DNA of 64,000 nt from Pseudomonas sp. Bout1 (GCF_034314165.1 NZ_JAVIWK010000001.1:4479001-4543000), one strand, 5' to 3'. Shown: positions 18,852 to 29,573, counted from the stretch's first letter. The notes: generated by a model not told the origin, from the letters alone. Made by a program: numbers and translations.

Positions 18852-19829
18852 ACGCCGCGCCGTCCCGAACAGGCTGACGTGCAGCAACTCACCCGCTTGT
18901 GCGTGTAAGCGCACCGGCGCCGTACCGCCGGGCATCACCACCGCCACTTCCCCGGCAGCCACCCATCCTGCAGACCAGGCGGCGCACGCCACGGCACTAG
19001 CGCTGGTCCCGGAGGACGCTGTCGGCCCCTCGCCGCGCTCAAATACACGGGCGACAACACGATTGCCTGAATCCCGGGCCGCCCACTGCAGGTTCACCCC
19101 CGAAACACACGGTTGACCGGCCCCGGCAGGCGGCGCAAAAGCGATCGCCCTCAGCGGGTCGAACAACGCTGGCCGATGCATCTGCGCGTTGTCCGGCAAC
19201 GCCGACGCATCCCGCACCAGCGTCACGCAATGAGGGTTGCCCACGCGCACAAACTGGCTGTAACTCCACTCGGGGTTGAGTGCAGCCAGCGTCGCAACAT
19301 GGCTCACCTCGGTGCCTTCAAGCCAGACCACACCAACGCCAACCGCCCCCACCGCCGAAGGCCCCCATTCGGGACGCCCCAGCGCCAGCCAGAAGCCCTG
19401 CACCTCCTCGTACACTGCAGGCTCAACCCGTGTAACCACCGGAGACTGTGCATCCGCCTTGTCGTGATGCACCCGCAGGTCACAGGCTTGAGTCATCAAT
19501 GCCTGGTCGGTCAACGACTGGGCAAAAATCGTCAGGCCATTGCCACTGCGCTCCGCCAAGGATCCATCGGTGTTGACGATCAGCAGGTCAAACGGCGGTT
19601 CGGCCTGGAACGGTCCCACCAGCAGACCATCACACCGATGAGCCTTGGCCTCGGACGGGCGCGGTTGCGAACCCCAACCGCACTCTGAAGCAATCGCCGC
19701 CAGTGCCCAGGCGCTCCGACTGTTTGCGGCCAAGGCGGCGCTGTCCGGCACCTCGATACCTTTACTGCGCAACAACGCCGGGCTGGTCACACCGTAAATA
19801 TTGCCCCGCGCATCGTAGAAAACGCTCAT
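18846..19829 (-). CDS. DapF-fold isomerase-like protein with both catalytic cysteines replaced by serine
   Basis: A 327-residue protein with the two-lobed diaminopimelate-epimerase pattern. The first motif reads NTDGSLAERSGNGL (DapF: NADGSxxxxCGNG) and the second ERGEGPTASSGTS (DapF: ERGxGETxxCGTG). Thus Ser95 and Ser273 stand where DapF has its acid/base cysteines, and Pro269 replaces the substrate-binding Glu. It is therefore unlikely to be a DAP epimerase. In the related proline racemase family a Cys-to-Ser/Thr change marks dehydratases, and PrpF/PhzF relatives lack both cysteines. Its start overlaps the fucose regulator gene by 4 bp, so a role near fucose catabolism or effector formation is possible. 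Confidence 0.75.
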   Translation of the reverse strand: MSVFYDARGNIYGVTSPALLRSKGIEVPDSAALAANSRSAWALAAIASECGWGSQPRPSEAKAHRCDGLLVGPFQAEPPFDLLIVNTDGSLAERSGNGLTIFAQSLTDQALMTQACDLRVHHDKADAQSPVVTRVEPAVYEEVQGFWLALGRPEWGPSAVGAVGVGVVWLEGTEVSHVATLAALNPEWSYSQFVRVGNPHCVTLVRDASALPDNAQMHRPALFDPLRAIAFAPPAGAGQPCVSGVNLQWAARDSGNRVVARVFERGEGPTASSGTSASAVACAAWSAGWVAAGEVAVVMPGGTAPVRLHAQAGELLHVSLFGTARRL

Positions 19830-20587
19830 TGCGCAGTTCGCATAAAGATCCGCACCACCTCTTCCAAGTGCTTGCGCATAGCCTGGCGCGCACCTTCCAC
19901 GTCCCGCTGCTCCAGGGCATCGAGGATCTTGCGATGCTCGTCTTCCGAACGATGGGGCATGTCGTCCGAGGTGTAGTGCGCCTGCAACCGCTGGAACATG
20001 CTGCCGTATCGATGCCCCAGCAAGTGCGCAATCATCAGCGCATAGGCCGGATTGCCCGAGGCCTGGGCGATGCGAATGTGGAACAGGCGATCACCCGGAT
20101 GCGTGTGGGAGCCTTCGCGGTTGTCCTGTACGTTGCGTTCGAACGCCTCGCGGATACCCGCCAACTCTTCATCGGTAGCGTGTTTGGCGGCCAGGGCAGC
20201 GGCTTCCGGCTCAATCAGGCGACGGGCTTGAAGCAAGGAAAACGGCGGGATTTCGGCATTGAAGTCGACGTGCAGATTGAGTTCCGGATCGAATTCTTTC
20301 CATTGGTCCCGGGTGGCTTGGGCCATCACCGGTTCCTGGCTGACTTTGGGCTGCACCGGTTCGCACACCAGCACGCCATTGCCCACGCGCACGTCCACCA
20401 GGCCGATCACTTCCAGGGCAATCATCGCTTCGCGCACAGAGGCGCGACTCACGCCCAACAGTTTGGCCAGCTCACGTTCGGCTGGCAGACGGCTGCCCGG
20501 CGGAAATTCTCCACTGTCGATCAACGCCCGTAGCTGGTCGGCAATCTGTCGATAAAGACGTTGGTTATCAATAACTTGAAATGGCAT
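19826..20587 (-). CDS. FadR-type GntR-family regulator of the fucose locus
   Basis: A 253-residue regulator. The N-terminal winged helix is typical GntR (GSRLPAERELAKLLGVSRAS then VREAMIALEVIGLV) and the C-terminal all-helical FadR/FCD domain has metal-site-like residues in HIRIAQASGNPAY. It is divergent from the L-fucose operon, with two matching palindromes in the 234-bp gap, and most likely represses that operon until an acidic intermediate such as L-fuconate or its lactone binds. It is co-transcribed with the DapF-like gene. Confidence 0.88.
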   Translation of the reverse strand: MPFQVIDNQRLYRQIADQLRALIDSGEFPPGSRLPAERELAKLLGVSRASVREAMIALEVIGLVDVRVGNGVLVCEPVQPKVSQEPVMAQATRDQWKEFDPELNLHVDFNAEIPPFSLLQARRLIEPEAAALAAKHATDEELAGIREAFERNVQDNREGSHTHPGDRLFHIRIAQASGNPAYALMIAHLLGHRYGSMFQRLQAHYTSDDMPHRSEDEHRKILDALEQRDVEGARQAMRKHLEEVVRIFMRTAQ

Positions 20588-20682
20588 TTAGGGTCAGCTC
20601 GATTCATGCACGGCACGGTCCAAATGATCAACTCGCGAAAAAGCCGCTTGTTGACCGCGAGAACCCATGCTAAAAATTGGAT

Positions 20683-20699
20683 CAATGGCCTGACCATTG
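20683..20699. promoter_or_regulatory. FadR-type operator 1
   Basis: CAATGGCCTGACCATTG is an exact 6-bp inverted repeat around CCTGA. The inner TGG-N5-CCA resembles known GntR/FadR operators. It lies about 95 bp from the regulator start and 123 bp from the SDR start. Confidence 0.75.
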
Positions 20700-20774
20700 G
20701 ATCGTTTCCAGTGTGCTGATCATAGCAAACCCACCACGGTTCGCTATGCCGCAGAAGCAGGTGTTTTACGCCCT

Positions 20775-20791
20775 TAATGGCCTGACCATTG
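20775..20791. promoter_or_regulatory. FadR-type operator 2
   Basis: The same core AATGGCCTGACCATT recurs 92 bp downstream of operator 1, ending 30 bp before the SDR ATG, where it would overlap the transcription start of the catabolic operon. Two identical 15-bp cores at this spacing support cooperative or looped repression. Confidence 0.75.
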
Positions 20792-20821
20792 AGCCAATAA
20801 TAACAATCTAGGGAGTCTGTC

Positions 20822-21562
20822 ATGGACCTCACCGGTAAACGCGTGCTGATCACCGCCGCCGCCCAGGGCATTGGCCGCGCCAGCGTCGAAGCCTATCTGG
20901 CGGCTGGCGCCGAAGTGATTGCAGCCGATATCAATCAACAGGCGCTCGCTGACCTGCCGGGCGCGCAAACGGTAGTGCTGGACGTGACCGACGCCAGCGC
21001 CATCCAACGCCTCGCCGCCGAGGTCGGCCCGCTCGATGTGCTGTTCAATTGCGCAGGCGTGGTGCACGCCGGCACTATCCTTGAATGCCCGGAAAGCGAC
21101 TGGGCGTTTGCCCTGGACCTCAACGTCACTGCCATGTACCGCATGATCCGCGCGTTTCTGCCGGGGATGCTGGCGGCGGGCGGCGGCTCGATTATCAACA
21201 TGTCGTCGGTGGCCTCCAGCCTCAAGGGCGTGCCCAACCGCTTTGCCTACTGCGCCAGCAAGGCCGCCGTCATCGGCCTGACCAAATCCGTCGCGGCCGA
21301 CTTCGTCACCCAGCGCATCCGCTGCAACGCCATCTGCCCCGGCACAGTGGAGTCGCCTTCGCTGCAGCAACGCATCGTCGAACAAGCCCGCCATGAAGGC
21401 CGTCAACAGGACGAGGTGTACGCCGCCTTCACTGCGCGCCAGCCGATGGGACGCCTGGGCACGCCCCAGGAAATCGCCCAGCTAGCGTTGTACCTTGGCT
21501 GCGATGCCAGCGCGTTTACCACCGGCACCACCCAGATTATTGACGGCGGCTGGAGCAACTGA
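20822..21562 (+). CDS. Short-chain dehydrogenase, probable 2-keto-3-deoxy-L-fuconate dehydrogenase
   Basis: A 246-residue SDR with NAD-binding TAAAQGIG, NCAG and the Ser-Tyr-Lys triad (NMSSVASS, YCASKAAVIGLTKS). It closely follows the human BDH2/DHRS6 sequence type, which in bacterial fucose clusters oxidises 2-keto-3-deoxy-L-fuconate to the 2,4-diketo acid. An aspartate after the second strand (AADIN) indicates NAD rather than NADP. It is the first gene of the fucose operon, 30 bp before the hydrolase that would take its product. Confidence 0.82.
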   Translation: MDLTGKRVLITAAAQGIGRASVEAYLAAGAEVIAADINQQALADLPGAQTVVLDVTDASAIQRLAAEVGPLDVLFNCAGVVHAGTILECPESDWAFALDLNVTAMYRMIRAFLPGMLAAGGGSIINMSSVASSLKGVPNRFAYCASKAAVIGLTKSVAADFVTQRIRCNAICPGTVESPSLQQRIVEQARHEGRQQDEVYAAFTARQPMGRLGTPQEIAQLALYLGCDASAFTTGTTQIIDGGWSN

Positions 21563-21591
21563 CCGCCCACTGCCTAACAAGAGGACTGCTC

Positions 21592-22437
21592 ATGAAATTG
21601 CTGCGCTATGGTGAAAAAGGTCAGGAACGCCCGGCCCTGCTGGACGCTGATGGTCGTCTGCGTGACTTGTCTGCCCACATCAGCGATGTGGCAGGAGATG
21701 CTTTGCTGCCGCATACCCTCGCTCGCCTGCAAGCACTCGACCCTGCGAGCCTGCCCTTGGTACCGGGTAATCCGCGCTTGGGCGCCTGCGTCGGCCAAGT
21801 GGGAAAACTCATCTGCATCGGCCTGAACTACGCCGATCACGCCGCCGAAACAGGCGCGCCGATCCCCGACGAACCGATCATCTTCAACAAATGGACCAGC
21901 GCCATCGTCGGCCCCAATGACAATATCGAGATCCCGCGCCACTCCACCAAGACCGACTGGGAAGTCGAGCTGGGCGTGGTGATCGGCCAAGGCGGTCGCT
22001 ACATCGAGGAAAGCCAGGCCATGCAACACGTGGCCGGTTACTGCGTGATCAACGACGTCTCCGAGCGCGAATTCCAGCTGGAACGCGGCGGCACCTGGGA
22101 CAAGGGCAAAGGCTGCGACACCTTCGGCCCGCTGGGCCCGTGGCTGGTCAGCCGGGATGAAATCGCTGACCCGCACCAGCTGTCGATCTGGCTCGAAGTC
22201 GACGGCCACCGCTACCAAAACGGCAACACCCGCACGATGATTTTCCAGATCCCCAAGCTGATCAGCTACCTGAGCCAGTTCATGAGCCTGCAACCGGGGG
22301 ATGTGATTTCCACCGGCACCCCGCCCGGTGTCGGCCTGGGCATCAAGCCGACGCCGGTCTACCTCAAGCCTGGGCAAAAAATCCGCCTGGGCATCGAAGG
22401 CCTTGGCGAACAGAACCAGACCACGGTCGACGCCTGA
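21592..22437 (+). CDS. Fumarylacetoacetate hydrolase family protein, probable 2,4-diketo-3-deoxy-L-fuconate hydrolase
   Basis: A 281-residue FAH-fold enzyme with metal ligands in the DWEVELGVVIG region and FQIPKLISYLSQFMSLQPGD followed by TGTPPGVGLG. Members of this branch hydrolyse 2,4-diketo-3-deoxy sugar acids, here giving pyruvate and lactate from the fucose-derived diketo acid. They are often mislabelled ureidoglycolate lyase. The start at 21592 follows AAGAGG. Genes on both sides encode the preceding pathway steps, which is the main support for the substrate. Confidence 0.83.
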   Translation: MKLLRYGEKGQERPALLDADGRLRDLSAHISDVAGDALLPHTLARLQALDPASLPLVPGNPRLGACVGQVGKLICIGLNYADHAAETGAPIPDEPIIFNKWTSAIVGPNDNIEIPRHSTKTDWEVELGVVIGQGGRYIEESQAMQHVAGYCVINDVSEREFQLERGGTWDKGKGCDTFGPLGPWLVSRDEIADPHQLSIWLEVDGHRYQNGNTRTMIFQIPKLISYLSQFMSLQPGDVISTGTPPGVGLGIKPTPVYLKPGQKIRLGIEGLGEQNQTTVDA

Positions 22438-22457
22438 CTAGAGCCAAGGAGCCGTTC

Positions 22458-23735
22458 ATGACCACCATTACCGCGATTCGCGTCGAAGATATCCGCTTTC
22501 CTACGTCCCAGTCCCTGGACGGTTCCGATGCCATGAACCCGGACCCGGACTACTCGGCCGCCTACGTGATTTTGCAGACCGACAACCCGGCCCTTGAAGG
22601 CCACGGCCTGACCTTCACCATCGGCCGTGGCAACGAGATTTGCTGCGCGGCGATCCAGGCCATGCAGCCGCTGCTGGTGGGCCTGACCCTGGAATGGATC
22701 GCTGAAGACATGGGTCGTTTCTGGCGGCATGTCACCAGCGACAGCCAGTTGCGCTGGATCGGCCCGGACAAGGGCGCGATCCACCTGGCCACTGGGGCAA
22801 TCGTCAACGCCGCGTGGGACCTGTGGGCCAAGGCTGAAGGAAAGCCCTTATGGCGCCTGGTGGCCGACATGAGCCCGGAACAGCTGGTGCGATGCATCGA
22901 CTTCCGCTACATCACCGACTGCATCACCCCAAGCGAAGCCCTGGCCTTGCTGCGCCAGCGCGCCGAAGGCAAGGCCGAGCGCATGGCCGACCTGCAAGCC
23001 AATGGCTACCCCTGCTACACCACCTCCGCCGGCTGGCTTGGTTATGGCGACGAAAAGCTGCGCAGGCTGTGCCAGGAAGCGGTGGATGCCGGGTTCAACC
23101 ACGTCAAACTCAAGGTCGGCCACGACTTGCAGGACGACCTGCGCCGCGTGCGCATCGCCCGTGAAGTGCTGGGGCCGGACCGTCAGTTGATGATCGATGC
23201 CAACCAGGTCTGGGAAGTCGACACCGCCATCGACTGGGTGCGCGAATTGGCATTTGCCAAGCCGTGGTTTATCGAGGAACCCACCAGCCCCGACGATATC
23301 GAGGGCCATCGCAAGATTCGCTTGGGTGTGGCGCCGGTCAAGGTCGCCACCGGCGAGATGTGCCAGAACCGGATCATCTTCAAGCAACTGATCATGCGTG
23401 AAGCCATCGATGTGGTGCAGATAGACGCCTGCCGCCTGGGCGGGGTCAACGAGGTGCTGGCGGTGATGCTGATGGCGGCCAAATATGGCCTGCCCGTTTG
23501 CCCACATGCCGGTGGCGTCGGGCTTTGCGAGTATGTGCAGCACCTGTCGATGATCGACTACCTGTGCATCGCCGGTACCCATGAAGGCCGGGTGATCGAG
23601 TATGTCGACCACCTGCACGAGCATTTCGAGGACCCTTGCGTGGTGCGCGGCGCGGCGTATCTGCCGCCGCAAGCCCCGGGCTTCTCGATCCAGATGAAAG
23701 CCGCGTCCCGGGAGCAATACCGCCACCGGCCGTGA
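22458..23735 (+). CDS. fucD: L-fuconate dehydratase
   Basis: A 425-residue enolase-superfamily enzyme that dehydrates L-fuconate to 2-keto-3-deoxy-L-fuconate. Catalytic Lys217 and Lys219 lie in HVKLKVGHD; the magnesium ligands are Asp247 (IDANQ), Glu273 (FIEEP) and Glu300 (ATGE), and the base His350 is in VCPHAGGVG. These match Xanthomonas FucD residue for residue with an offset of one. Full normal length. It is in line with the hydrolase 20 bp upstream and the lactonase 38 bp downstream. Confidence 0.93.
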   Translation: MTTITAIRVEDIRFPTSQSLDGSDAMNPDPDYSAAYVILQTDNPALEGHGLTFTIGRGNEICCAAIQAMQPLLVGLTLEWIAEDMGRFWRHVTSDSQLRWIGPDKGAIHLATGAIVNAAWDLWAKAEGKPLWRLVADMSPEQLVRCIDFRYITDCITPSEALALLRQRAEGKAERMADLQANGYPCYTTSAGWLGYGDEKLRRLCQEAVDAGFNHVKLKVGHDLQDDLRRVRIAREVLGPDRQLMIDANQVWEVDTAIDWVRELAFAKPWFIEEPTSPDDIEGHRKIRLGVAPVKVATGEMCQNRIIFKQLIMREAIDVVQIDACRLGGVNEVLAVMLMAAKYGLPVCPHAGGVGLCEYVQHLSMIDYLCIAGTHEGRVIEYVDHLHEHFEDPCVVRGAAYLPPQAPGFSIQMKAASREQYRHRP

Positions 23736-23773
23736 CCTGAAATGCATTTTTGAATGGACGGAGCACAATAATA

Positions 23774-25748
<1,975 letters not shown>

Positions 25749-25799
25749 TACCCGCTGCATCGCACGCCTTGATCCCATAAAAACAACAGGAGAAGCGTC

Positions 25800-27020
25800 A
25801 TGTTAAGCAAAGACACACACCTGCCAGGCACCCGCGCCGTGCCGACTTATCGTTGGGCACTGATGCTGGTGACCAGTCTGTTCTTCCTGTGGGGCTTGTC
25901 CTACGGTTTGCTGGACGTCCTGAACAAGCACTTCCAGGAAGTGTTGCACGTCAGCAAGGCCCAGTCCGGGCTGCTGCAAAGCGCGTATTTCGGCGCGTAT
26001 TTCCTGATCGCCCTACCGGCGGGGTTGCTGATGGACCGCCATGGCTACAAGGCCGGGATCCTGCTGGGCCTGTGCCTGTATGCGGCGGGCGCGTTGCTGT
26101 TCATGCCGGCGGCAGCGGCGGCGAGTTTTCCGTTCTTCCTGTTCGCGCTGTTCGTCATCGCCTGCGGCCTGGGTTGCCTGGAAACCGCTGCCAACCCGTA
26201 TGCCACCGTGCTGGGCGAACCTCAGGGCGCCGAGCGGCGGTTGAACCTGGCGCAATCGTTTAACGGCCTTGGCCAGTTCTTCGGCCCGCTGATTGGCGGC
26301 GCGATGTTTTTCAGCGCCAGCAGCACACCGGCCTCGGACATGAGTTCGTTACAAACCACCTATGTGGTGATTGCCGTTTTGGTGTTGCTGGTGGCGCTGT
26401 TGATCGCCCGCACGCCGTTGCCGGATTTGCGTGCCCAGGAGCAGGCACTGCAACCTGTGGCCGGCAAGGGCTTGTGGCAGTACCCGGAATTCGTCGGAGG
26501 GGTGATCACGCAGTTTTTCTACGTGGCGGCCCAGGTCGGGGTCGGTGCATTTTTCATCAACTATGTCACCGAGCACTGGGCGCAGATGGGCAATCAGCAA
26601 GCGGCCTACCTGCTGTCGATCGCGATGCTGGCCTTTATGTTCGGGCGTTTTTTCAGCACCTGGCTGATGGGACGGGTCAGCGCGCAGAAACTGCTGCTGA
26701 TGTATGCGCTGATCAATATCGGGTTGTGCGCGCTGGTGGTGGTCGGGTTAGAGGGTATCTCGGTGATCGCGCTGATCGCGGTGTTCTTCTTCATGTCGAT
26801 CATGTTCCCGACGCTGTTCGCCATGGGCGTGAAAAACCTTGGGCCGCACACCAAACGCGGCAGTTCGTTCATGATCATGGCGATTGTCGGCGGCGCGCTG
26901 ATGCCCTACTTGATGGGTAAGGTGGCGGATAACAGCACGGTTGCGCTGGCTTACCTGTTGCCTATGGGGTGTTTCGTGATTGTGGCGGTGTATGCCCGTA
27001 GCCGTTTGCGCCATCCATAA
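25800..27020 (+). CDS. fucP: L-fucose:H+ symporter (MFS)
   Basis: A 406-residue major facilitator protein of the FucP type with about 12 membrane helices. Family marks are FFLWGLSYGLLDVLNKHFQE near the N-terminus (the Asn/Asp region of FucP substrate binding) and CGLGCLETAANPYATVLGEP. It would import L-fucose for the six enzymes encoded upstream. ATG follows AACAGGAGAA. It is the last gene of the operon; structured DNA follows it. Confidence 0.9.
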   Translation: MLSKDTHLPGTRAVPTYRWALMLVTSLFFLWGLSYGLLDVLNKHFQEVLHVSKAQSGLLQSAYFGAYFLIALPAGLLMDRHGYKAGILLGLCLYAAGALLFMPAAAAASFPFFLFALFVIACGLGCLETAANPYATVLGEPQGAERRLNLAQSFNGLGQFFGPLIGGAMFFSASSTPASDMSSLQTTYVVIAVLVLLVALLIARTPLPDLRAQEQALQPVAGKGLWQYPEFVGGVITQFFYVAAQVGVGAFFINYVTEHWAQMGNQQAAYLLSIAMLAFMFGRFFSTWLMGRVSAQKLLLMYALINIGLCALVVVGLEGISVIALIAVFFFMSIMFPTLFAMGVKNLGPHTKRGSSFMIMAIVGGALMPYLMGKVADNSTVALAYLLPMGCFVIVAVYARSRLRHP

Positions 27021-27039
27021 AACAGTGAGTGAGAGGGTC

Positions 27040-27115
27040 GGCCTGGAAGGTGGTAATCCACCGCAAGAAGCCCGGGGTTCGCCAGTTCTTGCAGGGATTA
27101 CGCACCTTCCAGACC
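27040..27115. repeat. Long imperfect hairpin after fucP
   Basis: GGCCTGGAAGGTGGTAATCC... pairs with ...GGATTACGCACCTTCCAGACC, and inside it CAAGAA pairs with TTCTTG around a 16-base loop. The arms are about 30 bases with a one-base offset. It begins 20 bp after the fucP stop. It may act as an RNA 3' structure; it does not match the REP families elsewhere in the window and has no T run. Confidence 0.65.
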
Positions 27116-27130
27116 ACCTCGTACATCAAA

Positions 27131-27276
27131 CCACTATTTGCCCTACAAGCTGGTAGTGGCCCAAAAGGGCAATAGCGTTCCATGGTCATGGAAAAAATGC
27201 AGACGACGGCAGGCACGCCAAGGGAACCTGGCTCGCTCGATACGGCCTGATGTGCAAGGATGTTGCGCTGCACATC
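27131..27276 (+). promoter_or_regulatory. Region with several dyads upstream of the MFS gene
   Basis: This gap holds CCACTA/TAGTGG (27131-27158), a GCCC-AAAA-GGGC stem (27159-27170), the perfect palindrome TTCCATGGTCATGGAA (27178-27193) and GATGTGCA/TGCACATC (27249-27276). The 27178 palindrome, about 115 bp before the MFS ATG, is the best operator candidate. No regulator gene is adjacent. No coding sequence is apparent between 27021 and 27306. Confidence 0.4.
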
Positions 27277-27306
27277 GTTCGTTGAACGCAAAACCAAGGA
27301 TTTGTC

Positions 27307-28458
27307 ATGACCGCCATCAGCACCCCAGCGCCCGTGGTACCCGGGCGGCTGGAACAAATGTCGACCCGCATCGCGTTTTTTATCGCAGGTTTCGGCATCG
27401 CCGCCTGGGCCCCGCTGGTGCCGTATGCCAAGGCCCGCGCCCAACTCAATGAAGGCACCCTCGGCCTGTTGCTGCTGTGCCTGGGGGTGGGGTCGATGAT
27501 CGCGATGCCGGTCGCTGGGGCCCTGGCCTCGCGCCACGGTATCCGGCGCGTGGCCACCGGCGGGACGATCCTGATTTGCCTGGGCCTGCCGATGCTGGCC
27601 ACTGTCACCTCGATTCCGTTGCTGATGGCCGCGCTGTTTGTGTTCGGGGCCGGCCTGGGCACGGTGGACTCCACCGTCAACCTGCAAGCGGTGATGGTCG
27701 AACGCGCCAGCGGCAAGACCATGATGTCGGGCTTCCACGGGTTATTCAGCTTGGGCGGGATCGTCGGTGCGGCGGGTGTCAGCGGGCTGCTGGGGTTGGG
27801 CTGGTCGCCATTGCAGGCGACCTTTGCCGTCGTCGTCATTATCGCGCTGGCCTTGCTCAAGGCCGGGCCGCACTTGCTGCCCTATGGCAGTGAAAGCTCA
27901 GGGCCGGCGTTTGCCGTGCCCCATGGGGTGGTGCTGTTTATCGGCTGCCTGTGCTGCATCGTGTTTCTCGCCGAAGGCGCCGTGCTGGACTGGAGCGCGG
28001 TGTTTTTGAGTGCCGAGCGCGGCCTTGACGAAGCCTATGCAGGCCTTGGCTACGCCGCATTTGCCTTGACGATGACGGTCGGGCGCCTGACCGGCGACGG
28101 GATTGTTCGCCGCCTGGGCGCAACCCGGGTGATTGTATTCGGCGGCGCACTCGCGGCCGCCGGTATGTTGCTGGCCACGCTATTGCCTGCCTGGGAAACT
28201 GCCCTGCTGGGGTATGCACTGGTAGGTGCCGGGTGTTCGAACATCGTACCGGTGCTGTACACCGCCGTGGGCAAGCAGACCGTCATGCCGGAACACATTG
28301 CCGTGCCGGCCATCACCACGCTGGGTTACACCGGCATTCTCGCCGGCCCGGCGGTGATCGGCTTTATTGCCCACGGCAGCAGCCTGAGTACGGCCTTTGT
28401 ACTCATCGCCGTGATGCTGATCGGCGTGGCGATCAGCGGCAAAATACTTCGGGTATGA
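27307..28458 (+). CDS. MFS transporter, YbjJ-like
   Basis: A 383-residue 12-helix major facilitator protein. The N-terminus RIAFFIAGFGIAAWAPLVPY and the loop ASRHGIRRVATGG are like E. coli YbjJ-type permeases, a group of unassigned substrate. It stands apart from the fucose operon, with 286 bp of dyad-rich DNA between, and converges on the HrpK-like pseudogene with a 4-bp gap. Its substrate cannot be told from sequence; a sugar or sugar derivative is plausible only by neighbourhood. Confidence 0.82.
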   Translation: MTAISTPAPVVPGRLEQMSTRIAFFIAGFGIAAWAPLVPYAKARAQLNEGTLGLLLLCLGVGSMIAMPVAGALASRHGIRRVATGGTILICLGLPMLATVTSIPLLMAALFVFGAGLGTVDSTVNLQAVMVERASGKTMMSGFHGLFSLGGIVGAAGVSGLLGLGWSPLQATFAVVVIIALALLKAGPHLLPYGSESSGPAFAVPHGVVLFIGCLCCIVFLAEGAVLDWSAVFLSAERGLDEAYAGLGYAAFALTMTVGRLTGDGIVRRLGATRVIVFGGALAAAGMLLATLLPAWETALLGYALVGAGCSNIVPVLYTAVGKQTVMPEHIAVPAITTLGYTGILAGPAVIGFIAHGSSLSTAFVLIAVMLIGVAISGKILRV

Positions 28459-28462
28459 GGCC

Positions 28463-29413
28463 TTACCGGGTTTTTTGAGTTCAAGCCAGCGATCGAGGGT
28501 TTTGCTACTGAGCCAGCCCTCCTGGTAATGGCTGCCAAAGATCCGCCGCCCGCTGCCATGGGCGGCTTGCAGGGATTGCAACAACCCGGGTCTGTCCACG
28601 ATATTCTTCGCCAGATATACCTGCTGTTCATCGTACTTTTTGCGCGCCAGCCCCGTGGCGGGGTCGAGCACCGGTTCGCTCCGGCTGTCGAGTTCGTCCG
28701 GGTCTTTGCTCATGTTAACCAGCACCTCGATGTTGACGTAGCCGATGTGTTCAAAGAACCCCTTGCGGTCCCGGCTCCTGTCACGCAATTGGGTAAACAT
28801 CGCCTTGAACACTTCAATGAGCTCGGCGTTGCTCTTGGCGTGGAAAGGATCCGGGCTGAACGCACCCGGGTCGCTGTTGCCGAACACCACACTCTGGGCC
28901 CTCGAAAGGCCTTCGCTGGTGATATTGCCGTCCTTGTCGGTGATCGCATCGATCAGCCGCGGGCGCTGCACAAGCGCCTTGGCCAGCAGGATGGCGCTAT
29001 CGGCTTGCGGGTTTACGCCGAGCTTTTTGCCGGCGATTCGCTGCAGCGAGGACAGCATCAGCCCGTCACTTCTCATTGAGTTTTTTCAGCATGGGAAATT
29101 GGCTGCTCACCGCTTTCAACAACTCGCTGTCCGGAAAGTCAATGTAGGGGTTGGACCGCCGGGAGTGGTTGACAGCATCGTTCTGGAGCGGCAAATGGTT
29201 GAGCAAACTCCTCCAGTGATTTTCACCGCGCAACGGTGGCCTGTAACCGGAAGACCTAAAAGCCGTGGCGCCCGGTTGATGATTGGCTTGCCGGCAAGCA
29301 TCAACCGGTTCATTTGAAGCCACCTGCGCGGTACGCACGCCCTCATCCGGTGTCACCTCAAATCGGCCCGTACCACCGGGCTGCAAGTAGCCTGACCCGC
29401 GATCAATTCTCAT
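28463..29413 (-). pseudogene. HrpK-domain type III secretion-related gene, frameshifted
   Basis: An N-terminal frame (29413 to 29066, 115 codons, ending NPYIDFPDSELLKAVSSQFP and MLKKLNEK) stops at TGA. A second frame from 29076 continues with DGLMLSSLQRIAGKKLG, AILLAKALVQRPRLIDAI and the EF-hand-like TDKDGNITSEGL. The two join by a +1 shift near an A6 run. At the 3' end another A6 run follows WLELK; one added A would give LKKTR and a TAA at 28463-28465, whereas the present frame runs on antisense into the MFS gene. Two independent homopolymer shifts suggest decay. The promoter (hrp box 29502-29529) is intact and GGAG precedes the ATG. Confidence 0.7.
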
Positions 29414-29501
29414 GATTCATCTCCACCAATTTTAGATCCACGCTTGCCTGGTCATCACATCGGTAACGGCCGTTTCGCTCGCGCGATTAACAAGCCAAAA
29501 G

Positions 29502-29529
29502 TGTGTGGTGCCCCGACGGCAATGGTTCC
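29502..29529 (-). promoter_or_regulatory. hrp box (HrpL/RspL-type ECF promoter) 1
   Basis: On the minus strand: GGAACC-N15-CCACACA, an exact match to the consensus GGAACC-N15/16-CCACNNA recognised by HrpL-family sigma factors. It ends 88 bp upstream of the start of the frameshifted HrpK-like gene. Confidence 0.85.
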
Positions 29530-29573
29530 GCACTCGCGAAGCGTTCCCATGACAACATGTAAAAATCCCTGGA

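Noticed and set aside
27230..27260. hrp box upstream of the YbjJ-like MFS gene (GGAACC near 27225)
   Set aside because: No CCACNNA follows at 15-16 bases.
29060..29090. Programmed frameshift in the HrpK-like gene
   Set aside because: The A6 run is not phased as a standard -1 slippery heptamer, a +1 shift would be needed, and a second similar lesion exists at the 3' end; decay is simpler.
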